Assembly: GCA_030456445.1 (NCBI GenBank)
Contig: JAKDNM010000027.1
Location: forward strand, 1-36,513
DNA from: Hyphomicrobiales bacterium
GTDB lineage: Bacteria > Pseudomonadota > Alphaproteobacteria > Rhizobiales > Rhizobiaceae
Reading direction: 5' to 3'
DNA length: 36,513 nt
In this document: one piece after another, positions 7,319 to 16,226 of the stretch
How positions within the stretch are numbered: position 1 is the stretch's first letter
Layout of the letters: every line of letters starts with the position of its first letter
Notes under the pieces: generated by a model
What the model saw: the letters and a program-made list of their open reading frames with translations, nothing else
Database searches by the model: none
Told to the model about the DNA's origin: nothing
Made by a program: the position numbers and the translations under genes

Positions 7319-9001
7319 GTGATCGCGCGCCTCGGCCCGCCGCTCGCCGTTCTCCTGCTTGCCGGGCCGGTGCTGTGCGGTCTGGTCGGCACGGTGCTGC
7401 CCGCCTTCGGCTATCTTCCGGCGCTTGGCGGCACCCGCTTCACGCTGGCGCCCATGCGTGACCTGCTGGCCGAGCCCGGTCTTATCCGCTCCGCGCTGAC
7501 CAGCCTTGCGGTGGCGCTCGTCACGGCCGCAGCCGTACTTATGGTCGTGGTCCTGTTTGTGGCCGGCTGGTCGGGCACGCGCATCTTCGGACGCATCCTG
7601 CATCTGGTCTCCCCGCTCCTGTCGGTGCCGCATGCGGCAGCCGCCTTCGGGCTCGCCTTCCTGATCGCGCCGTCGGGGATGATCGCGCGCCTCCTGTCAC
7701 CATGGCTGACCGGCTGGCAGCGGCCCCCCGATCTTCTCATCGTCAACGATCCGCTGGCGCTTTCGATGACGGCCGGGCTGATCGTCAAGGAAATCCCTTT
7801 CCTGCTTCTCATCACGCTCGCCGCGCTGCCGCAGGTGAAGCTCGCCGAAACCCGGGCGCTCGCCGCTTCTCTCGGCTATGGCCGCATTGCCGGGTTCCTG
7901 TTCGGCGTCTGGCCGCGCCTCTACCGGCAGATAAGGCTTGCCGTTTTCGCGGTCATCGCCTTTTCGAGTTCCGTGGTGGATGTCGCGCAGATCCTGGGGC
8001 CGACGCTGCCCCCTCCGCTGGCGGTCCGGATCGTCGGATGGGCGAACGATCCCGATCTCGCCCGCCATTTCCTCGCCGCGGCGGGCGCGCTGCTGCAGCT
8101 TGGCGTGACGGCACTGGCGTTGATTGTGTGGCTCTTCTTCGAAGGGCTGGCGGGCGTCGTCACGCGTCGTCTCGGCCAGTCGGGCCGGCGCTGGCGCGGC
8201 GATGCCGTTTTACGCCGTTCCGGGCTCGCTGCCATGGTTGCCACCGCCGCGGCCGTCGGGGCCGGGCTTGCCCTGCTGTCGATCTGGTCCGTCGCCGGGC
8301 TCTGGCAGTTCCCCGAGACGCTTCCCCATTCCTTTACCGCGAGCGCCTGGATACGGACCATACCGCAAATCGCGCGGCCGCTCGGCATAACACTCGCCTG
8401 CGGCCTCCTTTCGACGCTGCTAGCGATTGCGGTCACTCTCCTGTGCCTGACGCGGGAGCTTCAAACCGGCCGGCCGGCCGGGCGCTGGGCGCTCACGCTC
8501 CTCTATTTGCCGCTGATCGTACCGGAAGCGGCCTTCCTGTTCGGGCTGCAAATATTCTTCCTTGCCGCGCGCGCCGAACCGGGATTGCCGAACCTTGTCC
8601 TCGCCCATTTCGTCTTCGTCATGCCCTACGTCTTTCTCGCCCTCTCGGGACCGTGGCGAGCCTTCGACCGACGCCATGAGGCGATAGCGGCGGGTCTCGG
8701 CAAGAGCCGGCGTACCATTCTCTTCAGTATCCGGCTTCCGATGCTGCTTGGGCCGATCCTGACGGCGGCCGCCGTCGGCTTTGCCGTCTCGGTGGGGCAA
8801 TATCTGGCGACGGTGATGATCGGCGCAGGCAGGCTCCCGACCATCACCACGGAAGCGGTGGCGCTCGCCGCCGGCGGCAACCGTCGCGTCATCGGCGTCT
8901 ACGCCTTGCTCCAGATGCTCCTGCCGGCGGTGGGCTTCGCCGTTGCCATCATCGTGCCGGCGCTGCTATTCCGCCGCCGTCGTGCCATGCGGGCCGGCTG
9001 A
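7319..9001 (+). CDS. ynjC: YnjC-type ABC transporter permease, two fused halves
   Basis: The 560-residue membrane protein is a head-to-tail fusion of two BPD-type permease domains, as in E. coli YnjC. I count about 12 hydrophobic segments. An EAA-like cytoplasmic loop occurs in each half: AETRALAASLGYGRIAGF near residue 180 and HEAIAAGLGKSRRTILF near residue 455. These loops contact the ATPase YnjD. The start used is GTG 7319, whose ribosome-binding site is poor. An ATG at 7251 with a strong site (GGAAG, 7-bp spacer) opens a 23-codon frame rich in basic residues that ends in TGA overlapping this GTG, so a shifted-frame N-terminus or translational coupling is possible. It lies 51 bp after ynjB and 25 bp before ynjD. 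Confidence 0.88.
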   Translation: MIARLGPPLAVLLLAGPVLCGLVGTVLPAFGYLPALGGTRFTLAPMRDLLAEPGLIRSALTSLAVALVTAAAVLMVVVLFVAGWSGTRIFGRILHLVSPLLSVPHAAAAFGLAFLIAPSGMIARLLSPWLTGWQRPPDLLIVNDPLALSMTAGLIVKEIPFLLLITLAALPQVKLAETRALAASLGYGRIAGFLFGVWPRLYRQIRLAVFAVIAFSSSVVDVAQILGPTLPPPLAVRIVGWANDPDLARHFLAAAGALLQLGVTALALIVWLFFEGLAGVVTRRLGQSGRRWRGDAVLRRSGLAAMVATAAAVGAGLALLSIWSVAGLWQFPETLPHSFTASAWIRTIPQIARPLGITLACGLLSTLLAIAVTLLCLTRELQTGRPAGRWALTLLYLPLIVPEAAFLFGLQIFFLAARAEPGLPNLVLAHFVFVMPYVFLALSGPWRAFDRRHEAIAAGLGKSRRTILFSIRLPMLLGPILTAAAVGFAVSVGQYLATVMIGAGRLPTITTEAVALAAGGNRRVIGVYALLQMLLPAVGFAVAIIVPALLFRRRRAMRAG

Positions 9002-9026
9002 ACCCGAGAACGGTCGCACATCCATC

Positions 9027-9668
9027 ATGACGGAAAAAGGACTGACGCTCGACCATGTCTCGATCGCGATCGGCGGACGAACGCTCCTGGAGATCACCCA
9101 CCATGTCCGGCCGGGCGAAGTCCTGACCGTCATGGGGCCGTCCGGCTCGGGCAAGTCGGCGCTGCTCGCCTTCATAGGCGGATTTCTCGACCCTGCCTTC
9201 GCGGCGAAAGGCAGGGTATTCGTGTCCGGCATCGAATTGACCGACCTTGCGGCGGAAGAACGGCATGCCGGCATTCTTTTCCAGGACCCGCTTTTATTCC
9301 CGCATATGTCGGTTGCCGGGAATCTGGCTTTCGCCCTGCCGGAAGCGGTACGCGGCCGCGCCGCGCGGCGGCGGCTGGCGGAGGAAGCGCTCGCCGATGT
9401 CGGCCTTGCGCGCCTTGGCGCGCGCGACCCCGACACGCTTTCCGGAGGGCAGAAGGCGCGGGTCGCGCTCGCCCGCGTCCTCCTTTCCGCGCCGCGCGCG
9501 CTCCTGCTCGACGAGCCCTTTTCCAAGCTCGATGCCGATCTGAGGCAACAGATGCGCGAACTGATATTCTCCAAAGCCCTCAAAAGCGCCCTTCCCGTGG
9601 TGCTGGTGACCCATGACGAGGCCGATGCCCGGTCCGCCGGCGGCCCGCTCTTACGGATCGGGGAGTGA
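9027..9668 (+). CDS. ynjD: YnjD-type ABC transporter ATPase
   Basis: ATP-hydrolysing subunit that drives the YnjBC importer. From ATG 9027 it has 213 residues with all core motifs: Walker A GPSGSGKS (37-44), Q-loop Gln86, signature LSGGQ (138-142), Walker B ALLLDEP (158-164) and the switch histidine in VTHDE (His196). The short length, without a C-terminal regulatory domain, fits the YnjD family. A longer reading frame starting at 8943 overlaps the end of ynjC in another frame and is not needed. The next gene, hrpB, starts one base after this stop, so ynjBCD and hrpB probably share a transcript. Confidence 0.92.
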   Translation: MTEKGLTLDHVSIAIGGRTLLEITHHVRPGEVLTVMGPSGSGKSALLAFIGGFLDPAFAAKGRVFVSGIELTDLAAEERHAGILFQDPLLFPHMSVAGNLAFALPEAVRGRAARRRLAEEALADVGLARLGARDPDTLSGGQKARVALARVLLSAPRALLLDEPFSKLDADLRQQMRELIFSKALKSALPVVLVTHDEADARSAGGPLLRIGE

Positions 9669-9669
9669 T

Positions 9670-12126
9670 ATGCGAAGCCTGCCCGACCTGCCGGTGACCG
9701 CTGCACTTCCGCGCCTGCTGGAAAGCCTCGAACAAGGCTCGAACGCCGTACTGATCGCGCCGCCCGGCGCAGGCAAGACGACACTCGTGCCGCTGGCGCT
9801 GCTCTATGCGTGGTGGCGCGGCGACCGCAAGATCCTGCTGCTCGAACCACGCAGGCTGACGGCGCGTGCGGCGGCTCGGCGCATGGCAAGCCTCATCGGG
9901 GAGGAAGCCGGCGAAACGGTAGGCTACCTCATGCGCATGGACCGGCGAATGTCGGCGAAGACGCGCATTGTCGTCGTTACCGAAGGTGTCCTGGCACGGA
10001 TGATCGTCGACGATCCGGAACTGCAGGACTATGCGGCAATCCTGTTCGACGAATTCCACGAGCGCTCGCTTGACGGCGATTTCGGGCTGGCGCTGGCACT
10101 CGACATACAAGAGGCGCTGCGGCCGGATCTTAAGCTCGTGGTCATGTCCGCGACGCTCGAAGGCAAGCGCATGGGAAGGCTCCTCGGCAACGCGCCTGTC
10201 ATAGAAAGCGCAGGGCGCGCCTGGCCGGTCGAAATCCGATACGAAGAGCGGCCGCGCGATATGCCGATAGAGCAGGCGGTTGCCGCCACCGCGAGGCAGG
10301 CACTCGCCTCGGCGCCGGGCAGTATCCTAGCCTTCCTGCCCGGCCAGCGCGAGATCGAGCGGACGGCGGAACGGCTCGCCGGCAATGTGCCGGCGGATAC
10401 GGACATCGCGCCGCTCTACGGCAATCTCGACGGACGCGCGCAGGACGCGGCGATCCGGCCGGCGCCACCGGGCCGCCGCAAGATCGTGCTGGCCACCGCG
10501 ATCGCCGAAACCTCGATCACCATCGACGGCGTGCGCATCGTCGTCGACAGCGGGCTGGCGCGGCTGCCGAAATACGAGCCGGCGACCGGGCTGACGCGGC
10601 TGGAGACCGTCCGCGTTTCGCGCGCCTCCGCCGACCAGCGCGCCGGACGCGCCGGGCGCACTGCGCCGGGCATCGCCATCCGCCTCTGGCGTGCGGAGCA
10701 GACGGCATCGCTGCCGGCCTTCGCCGCACCGGAAATCCTGGAGGCCGACCTTTCCGGACTGCTCCTCGATTGCGCGGCGTTCGGCGTGAGCGATCCGGCC
10801 GGCCTGCGCTTTCCCGATCCGCCGCCCGCCGCGGCGCTGGCGGAAGCAAGGGCGCTGCTGCTCCAACTCGACGCGATCGACGCGGGCGGGCGGCTGACGG
10901 AGGCCGGAGCCGCGATGCGGCGTCTGGCCCTGCCGCCAAGGCTCGCGCATATGGTGGCAGAGTCGGCGAGGCCTGGCCATGCCGGGCAAGCGGCGGAACT
11001 GGCGGTGCTCCTTACCGAGCGCGGGCTCGGCGGCAACGGCGTCGATCTCGACGCCAGGCTGGCGCGTTTCCGCGCCGACCGCTCGCCGCGTGCCGCGAAT
11101 GCGAAGACGATGGCGCGGCGGATCGCGCAGATGGCGGGCAAAGGCGATGACGGCCTGCGGGCCTCGGCCGGCGTGCTGCTTCTCCATGCATGGCCCGACC
11201 GCGTCGCGGGGAGGCGCGGCGGACCGGGACGCTACGTGCTGGCCAACGGACGCGGCGGCGTAATAGACGAAACGGAACCACTGGCGCGCGAGAAATATCT
11301 CGTCGTCGCCGACCTCCAGGGCGCTGCCGGCCACAGCCGCATCGCCAGCGCGGCAGCCGTCCCGGAAGAGGAAATCCACTCTGCACTCGGTCATCGCATC
11401 GAACGGGAACTCGAAATGGTTTTCGACATGCAGAAAAGGTCGCTGCGGACCCGCGAAATCGAACGGCTGGGCGCCATTACGCTTGCCGAACGGCGAGCGC
11501 CGCCGCCTTCGGGCGATGTGGCGAACGCCGCTCTCATCGACGCCGTACGCTTGCACGGACTGGTGATCCTGCCATGGGACAAATCGGCCGTGGCGCTGCG
11601 CGAACGGCTGGGCTGGCTCCATCGCGGCCTTGGGGAACCATGGCCGGATATGTCGGATGCGGCACTTCTGGAGAATCTCGAAGATTGGCTGCTGCCTTTC
11701 CTGCCGGGCGAGGCTTCGCTCGACCGACTGGGTGCGACAACGCTCAGGGAAGCACTCCTGTCGCTCGTGCCGCATTCGCTGCAGCGAGAGGTGGACAGGC
11801 TCGCGCCGACGCATTTCCCCGCGCCTTCGGGAAGCCATGTCCCGATCCGCTACGACGGCGAACAGCCGCTTCTTTCGATCCGTGTGCAGGAACTCTACGG
11901 CCTCGACCGGCATCCGGCGATTGCCGAGGGGACCATCCCGCTGACGCTGGAACTTCTGTCGCCGGCACACCGGCCGATCCAGACCACGCGCGACCTGCCC
12001 GGCTTCTGGCGTGGATCGTGGGCGGACGTGCGCTCCCAGATGCGCGGGCGCTATCCCAGGCATGTCTGGCCCGAAAACCCGCTTCAGGCGCAGGCCACCG
12101 CACGCGCAAAGCCGCGCGGCGGCTGA
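9670..12126 (+). CDS. hrpB: ATP-dependent helicase HrpB
   Basis: HrpB is a DExH-box RNA-helicase-like protein; its cellular role in most bacteria is still poorly defined. From ATG 9670 (preceded by GGGGAG) it has 818 residues, the typical length. Visible motifs in order are motif I APPGAGKTT (30-38), motif II DEFH in FDEFHERSLDGD (from 126), motif III MSAT, motif V TAIAETSITIDGV and motif VI QRAGRAGR. The large C-terminal part, with FWRGSWADVRSQMRGRYPRH near the end, is the HrpB-specific domain. It begins 1 bp after ynjD stops. The opposite strand has open frames of 585 and 617 codons, but these are GC-driven shadows. Confidence 0.96.
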   Translation: MRSLPDLPVTAALPRLLESLEQGSNAVLIAPPGAGKTTLVPLALLYAWWRGDRKILLLEPRRLTARAAARRMASLIGEEAGETVGYLMRMDRRMSAKTRIVVVTEGVLARMIVDDPELQDYAAILFDEFHERSLDGDFGLALALDIQEALRPDLKLVVMSATLEGKRMGRLLGNAPVIESAGRAWPVEIRYEERPRDMPIEQAVAATARQALASAPGSILAFLPGQREIERTAERLAGNVPADTDIAPLYGNLDGRAQDAAIRPAPPGRRKIVLATAIAETSITIDGVRIVVDSGLARLPKYEPATGLTRLETVRVSRASADQRAGRAGRTAPGIAIRLWRAEQTASLPAFAAPEILEADLSGLLLDCAAFGVSDPAGLRFPDPPPAAALAEARALLLQLDAIDAGGRLTEAGAAMRRLALPPRLAHMVAESARPGHAGQAAELAVLLTERGLGGNGVDLDARLARFRADRSPRAANAKTMARRIAQMAGKGDDGLRASAGVLLLHAWPDRVAGRRGGPGRYVLANGRGGVIDETEPLAREKYLVVADLQGAAGHSRIASAAAVPEEEIHSALGHRIERELEMVFDMQKRSLRTREIERLGAITLAERRAPPPSGDVANAALIDAVRLHGLVILPWDKSAVALRERLGWLHRGLGEPWPDMSDAALLENLEDWLLPFLPGEASLDRLGATTLREALLSLVPHSLQREVDRLAPTHFPAPSGSHVPIRYDGEQPLLSIRVQELYGLDRHPAIAEGTIPLTLELLSPAHRPIQTTRDLPGFWRGSWADVRSQMRGRYPRHVWPENPLQAQATARAKPRGG

Positions 12127-12178
12127 GGCTCCGATATCGCTTGGCACCGGCCTCCAGTCGTCGCATAAGCGCTGGACC

Positions 12179-13495
12179 ATGATACAGGACCTGCAAGCGC
12201 CCGGCGCCGCTCAAAGCAGCCAGCTCAGGCTGACCACGCTTATTCGCCTGCGCTGGATGGCGATCGTCGGCCAGAGCGCTGCGGTGATCGTCGTCGCCTA
12301 TGTCCTGCACTTTCCGGTGCCGGTCAGCCTGTGCTTCGGCCTGATCGCGTGCTCGGCGTGGCTCAATCTGTTTCTTGCCTTCCGCTATCCGGCGACCCAG
12401 CGGCTCGGCCCCGGCGCGGCCTTCGCCATACTGATCTTCGACGCGCTTCAGCTCGCCGGCCTCCTCTATGTGACCGGCGGCCTCACCAACCCGTTCTCGG
12501 TTCTGATGGCGGTGCCGGTGGTCATCTCGGCCACCTCGCTGTCGCTCAGGCTGACGATCCTGCTCGGCGCCGTCACCATCGGCGCGGCCACGCTTCTGGC
12601 CTTCCTGCATTATCCGCTCCCGTGGTTCCCCGACAGCGAATTGCGAATGCCTTTCATCTACGTGGCCGGAATGTGGATGGCGGTCATCTCGTCGATCGCC
12701 TTCACCGGCCTCTATGCCTGGCGGGTGGCGGAAGAGGCGCGTCTCCTGGCCACGGCCCTGACGGCGACCGAACTGGTGTTGCAGCGCGAGCAGCACCTTT
12801 CCGCGCTGGACGGGCTGGCGGCGGCGGCGGCGCACGAACTCGGCACGCCGCTCGCGACCATCGCGCTGGTCGCCAAGGAGATGGAGCGCGCGCTCGGGCA
12901 GGACCCGCGCTATAGCGAGGACGTGACGCTGCTCCGTTCGCAAAGCGAACGCTGCCGCGAAATCCTCAAACGGCTGACCAGCCTTTCCTCCGAGGGCGAA
13001 GCGCATATGGCGCGGCTGCCGTTCACCTCGCTGATCGAGGAGGTGACCGCACCACACAGGGATTTCGGCATCGCGATCAAGCTTGAACCCGGAGAGCGGA
13101 CCGGCGGGGAGCCGGTCGCCCGGCGCAATCCAGGCGTGCTCTACGGGCTCGGCAATATCATAGAGAACGCGGTCGATTTCGCGCGCGAGAAGGTCACCCT
13201 GCGCTGGCGCTGGAATGAGGAAACCGTCTCGATCGATGTCATCGACGACGGACCCGGCTTCCCGCCGGAGATACTCGATCGCATAGGAGAGCCTTATATG
13301 ACCACCCGGCATGCGTCGGAGGAGGGCGGCGGACTCGGGCTCGGTCTGTTCATCGCCAAGACACTGGTCGAACGGTCCGGCGCCACGATCCGTTTCGCCA
13401 ACAGCGCCAGGCCCGGTATGGGCGCGACTGTCGGGATCGTCTGGCCGCGCAATCTGTTCGTGACGGGCGGAATCGGCGAGGCATCTCCATATTAA
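12179..13495 (+). CDS. actS: Redox-responsive sensor histidine kinase ActS/RegB
   Basis: Inner-membrane kinase of the RegBA/ActSR global redox system, which in this class controls carbon and nitrogen fixation, hydrogenase and respiratory genes. From ATG 12179 the 438-residue protein has about six hydrophobic N-terminal segments. The RegB quinone-sensing heptad is GGLTNPF (100-106). The dimerisation and phosphorylation box is AAAHELGTPLAT with His219. The cysteine of SERCREIL (Cys259) corresponds to the redox-active cysteine of RegB. The ATPase domain shows the N box NIIENAVDFA, G1 DDGPGF and G2 GGGLGLGL. actR follows 66 bp downstream. The combination of heptad and cysteine makes this assignment firm, although actS, regB and regS are all names in use. 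Confidence 0.94.
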   Translation: MIQDLQAPGAAQSSQLRLTTLIRLRWMAIVGQSAAVIVVAYVLHFPVPVSLCFGLIACSAWLNLFLAFRYPATQRLGPGAAFAILIFDALQLAGLLYVTGGLTNPFSVLMAVPVVISATSLSLRLTILLGAVTIGAATLLAFLHYPLPWFPDSELRMPFIYVAGMWMAVISSIAFTGLYAWRVAEEARLLATALTATELVLQREQHLSALDGLAAAAAHELGTPLATIALVAKEMERALGQDPRYSEDVTLLRSQSERCREILKRLTSLSSEGEAHMARLPFTSLIEEVTAPHRDFGIAIKLEPGERTGGEPVARRNPGVLYGLGNIIENAVDFAREKVTLRWRWNEETVSIDVIDDGPGFPPEILDRIGEPYMTTRHASEEGGGLGLGLFIAKTLVERSGATIRFANSARPGMGATVGIVWPRNLFVTGGIGEASPY

Positions 13496-13561
13496 GCGCA
13501 AAACGCACTCTCAAACTTCCGTGGAAGCCGATTTTGCCATAATAAGAAGAAGGACAAAGAG

Positions 13562-14134
13562 ATGGACATGACGATGGAAGCACAAGAAGCGGCCAAGGAT
13601 TTCGAAGGCGAGGACCGGTCCCTCCTGATCGTCGACGACGACAAGCCCTTTCTGACCCGGCTGGCCCGCGCCATGGAAAGCCGAGGCTTCGAAGTCGATA
13701 CGGCGGAAAGCGTCGAAGAGGCGGTCGCAAAGGCAAAGGCAAAGGCGCCGGCCTTCGCCGTCATCGATATGCGGCTCGGCGACGGCAACGGCCTCGACGT
13801 GGTCCAGGCGATCCGAGACCGGCGCGCCGATGCCAGGACGGTCATCCTCACCGGCTACGGCAACATCGCCACCGCCGTGACGGCAGTGAAACTTGGCGCC
13901 GTCGATTATCTGTCGAAGCCGGCGGACGCCGACGACGTCTACGCCGCGCTGACACGAGCCGGCGGCGAAAAGGCGGCACCGCCGGAAAACCCGATGTCGG
14001 CCGACCGTGTGCGCTGGGAACATATCCAGCGCGTCTACGAGATGTGCGACCGCAATGTCTCGGAAACCGCGCGGCGGCTCAACATGCATCGGCGCACGCT
14101 ACAGCGTATCCTGGCCAAGCGCGCGCCGCGCTGA
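13562..14134 (+). CDS. actR: Response regulator ActR/RegA
   Basis: DNA-binding partner of ActS. The 190-residue protein has a receiver domain (about 20-130) with the acidic pocket Asp25-Asp26, phospho-acceptor Asp69 in VIDMRL, Thr97 and Lys119. A short linker leads to a Fis-type helix-turn-helix (about 153-186, containing NVSETARRLNMHRRTLQRIL). This architecture, without a sigma-54 domain, is diagnostic for RegA/ActR/PrrA. The start could be Met1 or Met4. Its stop lies only 3 bp from the stop of the convergent XRE regulator, so there is no room for a separate terminator. Confidence 0.95.
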   Translation: MDMTMEAQEAAKDFEGEDRSLLIVDDDKPFLTRLARAMESRGFEVDTAESVEEAVAKAKAKAPAFAVIDMRLGDGNGLDVVQAIRDRRADARTVILTGYGNIATAVTAVKLGAVDYLSKPADADDVYAALTRAGGEKAAPPENPMSADRVRWEHIQRVYEMCDRNVSETARRLNMHRRTLQRILAKRAPR

Positions 14135-14137
14135 CTC

Positions 14138-14500
14138 TCATCCGCGCCGCGCCGCACGCAATTGCCGGATCAGCGCCTCGATCTCGGGTTCGTCAAGCGA
14201 CGCGATCGTTTCGGCGAGCAGGTTGGAGAGTTCCGTCGCACGCGAGGACAGCCCTGCCGTGTCGATGACGACGCGCGGGTCGGATTGCCCGGCGAGGCGC
14301 TCAAGCTCTTCCGCATCGTCCCAGATGATGTTGAAGAAGCCGATGATCTTCTGCACCATCCCCCAATTGGGTACGCCGCGCTTTCCGTGTTCCAGCGCGG
14401 AAAGATAGGCGGGGCTGACGCCGATCGAGGCGGCCATGTCGCGCTGCGAGATGCCGCGTTCGCGGCGCAGAAACCTGACTTTTTCGCCGAAGGGCGTCAT
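14138..14500 (-). CDS. XRE-family helix-turn-helix transcriptional regulator
   Basis: A 120-residue cytoplasmic regulator. The N-terminal Cro/CI-type helix-turn-helix is clear: VRFLRRERGISQRDMAASIG followed by VSPAYLSALEHGKRG. The C-terminal half is a helical segment (SNLLAETIASLDEPEIEALI) that probably mediates dimerisation. The ATG at 14500 overlaps the stop of the Smr gene as ATGA, so the pair is translationally coupled. The conserved downstream position suggests it is the last gene of a timA-mltA-smr-XRE run. Its target is unknown. Confidence 0.9.
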   Translation of the reverse strand: MTPFGEKVRFLRRERGISQRDMAASIGVSPAYLSALEHGKRGVPNWGMVQKIIGFFNIIWDDAEELERLAGQSDPRVVIDTAGLSSRATELSNLLAETIASLDEPEIEALIRQLRAARRG

Positions 14501-15054
14501 CGCGCGCCGTTCTTTTCGTGCCGGCGAAGCCGAACATAGATCGCGCCCGCACCGCCATGCCTGCGGCCCGCCGCTTCCTGCCCGCCGACCAACGCGCGAA
14601 AGGGCGGCGTCGCGAACCATGCTGGAACGGCGCGCCTCAATACACCGTCGCTTCGGGAGGACTCGCCCTTGCCGGTGATGACGAGAACGTGGCGCCGGCC
14701 GTCGGCATAGGCGCGATGCAGGAAAGACAGCAGGAGCGCATGGGCCTCGCTTTGTGTGAGGCCATGGAGATCGACGGTTCCCTCGATCGGCAGGCGCCCC
14801 TTGGCGAGCTTTTTCCTGGTCGGGAGATCAAGGCTTCGGGGCGCCGGAGGGGCCGCCCCAGCGGCTGCCGCCCGCCTTGGCGCGAGCGGCGGCGCAGGCT
14901 CCGGTTGCGACAGGAGCTGCTCGGCAAATGCCGGTTCCTCGGCCTCGGAAAGGGAAGCTCGGCCACGCCCCTTCAGCGGCACGGCGGTACGCGTGATGCG
15001 CGCCCACAGGATGCGGTCTTCCGCCGACAGTATTTTCACGCCGCGCCCGCTCAT
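14497..15054 (-). CDS. Smr-domain protein
   Basis: The C-terminal half is a Smr domain (small MutS-related), a fold with nicking endonuclease or RNase activity in characterised members. Its hallmarks are VDLHGLTQSEA (from about 93), VLVITGKG and the terminal HGGAGAIYVRLRR. The N-terminal half is low-complexity and rich in proline, alanine and arginine, and is probably a flexible linker. The product has 185 residues. Both ends overlap neighbours by 4 bp (mltA upstream, XRE regulator downstream). A role in DNA or RNA quality control is inferred from the family only. Confidence 0.9.
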   Translation of the reverse strand: MSGRGVKILSAEDRILWARITRTAVPLKGRGRASLSEAEEPAFAEQLLSQPEPAPPLAPRRAAAAGAAPPAPRSLDLPTRKKLAKGRLPIEGTVDLHGLTQSEAHALLLSFLHRAYADGRRHVLVITGKGESSRSDGVLRRAVPAWFATPPFRALVGGQEAAGRRHGGAGAIYVRLRRHEKNGAR

Positions 15055-16157
15055 GACAGGCCACCTTCCAGGAGGGCGCGCGGGACCAGTGCGTAGAAAT
15101 CGGCTGGATGGCGGACAATTCCGGCGATCTCGCCCGCCTCCGCGCCGGACCCGGCGAAGAGGTCGCCGCGCGCCGCGCCGACGATGGCCGAGCCGGTGTC
15201 CTGCGCGATCATCAGGCGGCGAAAGGGTTTTGCGCCGAATGCCGTCAGCGCCGGAGCGTCGATATAGAAGGGCGTCCCGAAGGTGTGCAGCAGCCGGTCG
15301 ACGGCAATCGAACGACCGGCGGTGAGCTGGACCTTCGCCGCCGCGACCGGGCCGCCGTTCGCATCTTCGACGGCGACCTCACGGAAAAAGATAAAGGAAC
15401 GGTTCCGCCACAGGATTTCGTCTGTCCGATGCGGATTGGCGCGAAACCATGCACGGATCGACTGCATGGTAACCTTCTCGCGGGGGATTTCCCCAAGATC
15501 GGCCAGCACGCCTCCCGGCCCGGTGAAGGGGTGGCCGGATTTCGCCGCATAGGTCACGCGGACGACGTTTCCGTCTTCCATATCGAGGCGCGCCGCGCCC
15601 TGCACATGGGCGAAGAACAGATCGACCTTGTCTTCCAGCCAGGCGATCACCGGCGTGCTGCCTGCCAGCGCGCCGTTTTCGATGGCCTCGCGGTCGAAAT
15701 ACTCGACGATCCCCTCATCCGTAGCGCGGCCGAAAACAAAATATGGATCCATGTCTGCCGGCCGGTTCGGCCCGTCGAGATCGACCAGATCGTCCGGCCG
15801 TCCGTAGAGCGGGAAGCGGAAGCGCTCCGTCCCGGCGCGCGAGGCGGGCAGCTCAGGCTCATAGAAGCCGGTGACGAAACCGGGGCTGGCTGGCGAGGGA
15901 GAGACACGGCAGGGCTGAAAACGTCGCTCGAAGAAAGTACGCGGCTCCGCGTGTTTGGCCGCGGCTCGGGCTTCACCAAAGGCATCGGCGAAGGCATCAG
16001 CCTTCACGCCGAGAGACCCGGTCCGATAGGGCTTTGAAGCCGTCTCCGCATGGAGCGCACAGCGCCGGAATGCCGCATATGCGCCGCAGGCCGTCTCATC
16101 TGCCCAGCCCGGCAGTTCCGAATAATCGACGGGCGACAAGAGCGGCGAGAGGGTCAT
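15051..16157 (-). CDS. mltA: MltA-family murein transglycosylase
   Basis: Lytic transglycosylases of this family cleave the glycan strands of peptidoglycan to give 1,6-anhydro-muropeptides. The MltA barrel motif FVTGFYEPEL is at 94-103. The C-terminal 3D domain contains AQDTGSAIVGAARGDLFAG, with the catalytic-type aspartates Asp320 and Asp332. The product has 368 residues. No signal peptide or lipobox is visible after the ATG, and an in-frame TAG lies nine codons upstream, so the frame cannot be extended to include one. It overlaps the Smr gene by 4 bp and follows timA after 69 bp. Confidence 0.92.
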   Translation of the reverse strand: MTLSPLLSPVDYSELPGWADETACGAYAAFRRCALHAETASKPYRTGSLGVKADAFADAFGEARAAAKHAEPRTFFERRFQPCRVSPSPASPGFVTGFYEPELPASRAGTERFRFPLYGRPDDLVDLDGPNRPADMDPYFVFGRATDEGIVEYFDREAIENGALAGSTPVIAWLEDKVDLFFAHVQGAARLDMEDGNVVRVTYAAKSGHPFTGPGGVLADLGEIPREKVTMQSIRAWFRANPHRTDEILWRNRSFIFFREVAVEDANGGPVAAAKVQLTAGRSIAVDRLLHTFGTPFYIDAPALTAFGAKPFRRLMIAQDTGSAIVGAARGDLFAGSGAEAGEIAGIVRHPADFYALVPRALLEGGLS

Positions 16158-16226
16158 CGGCCAGCGTATCGGTTCACAGAATCGCTATTCGGCATGGCTC
16201 GCCGCCGAACCCGAGGACCGGCAGGG

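Noticed and set aside
10327..13501. Long minus-strand open frames of 617 and 585 codons opposite hrpB and actS
   Set aside because: They are composition shadows in GC-rich DNA. Their translations are rich in Arg, Gly and Ala without recognisable domains, while the plus-strand frames have full sets of helicase and kinase motifs.
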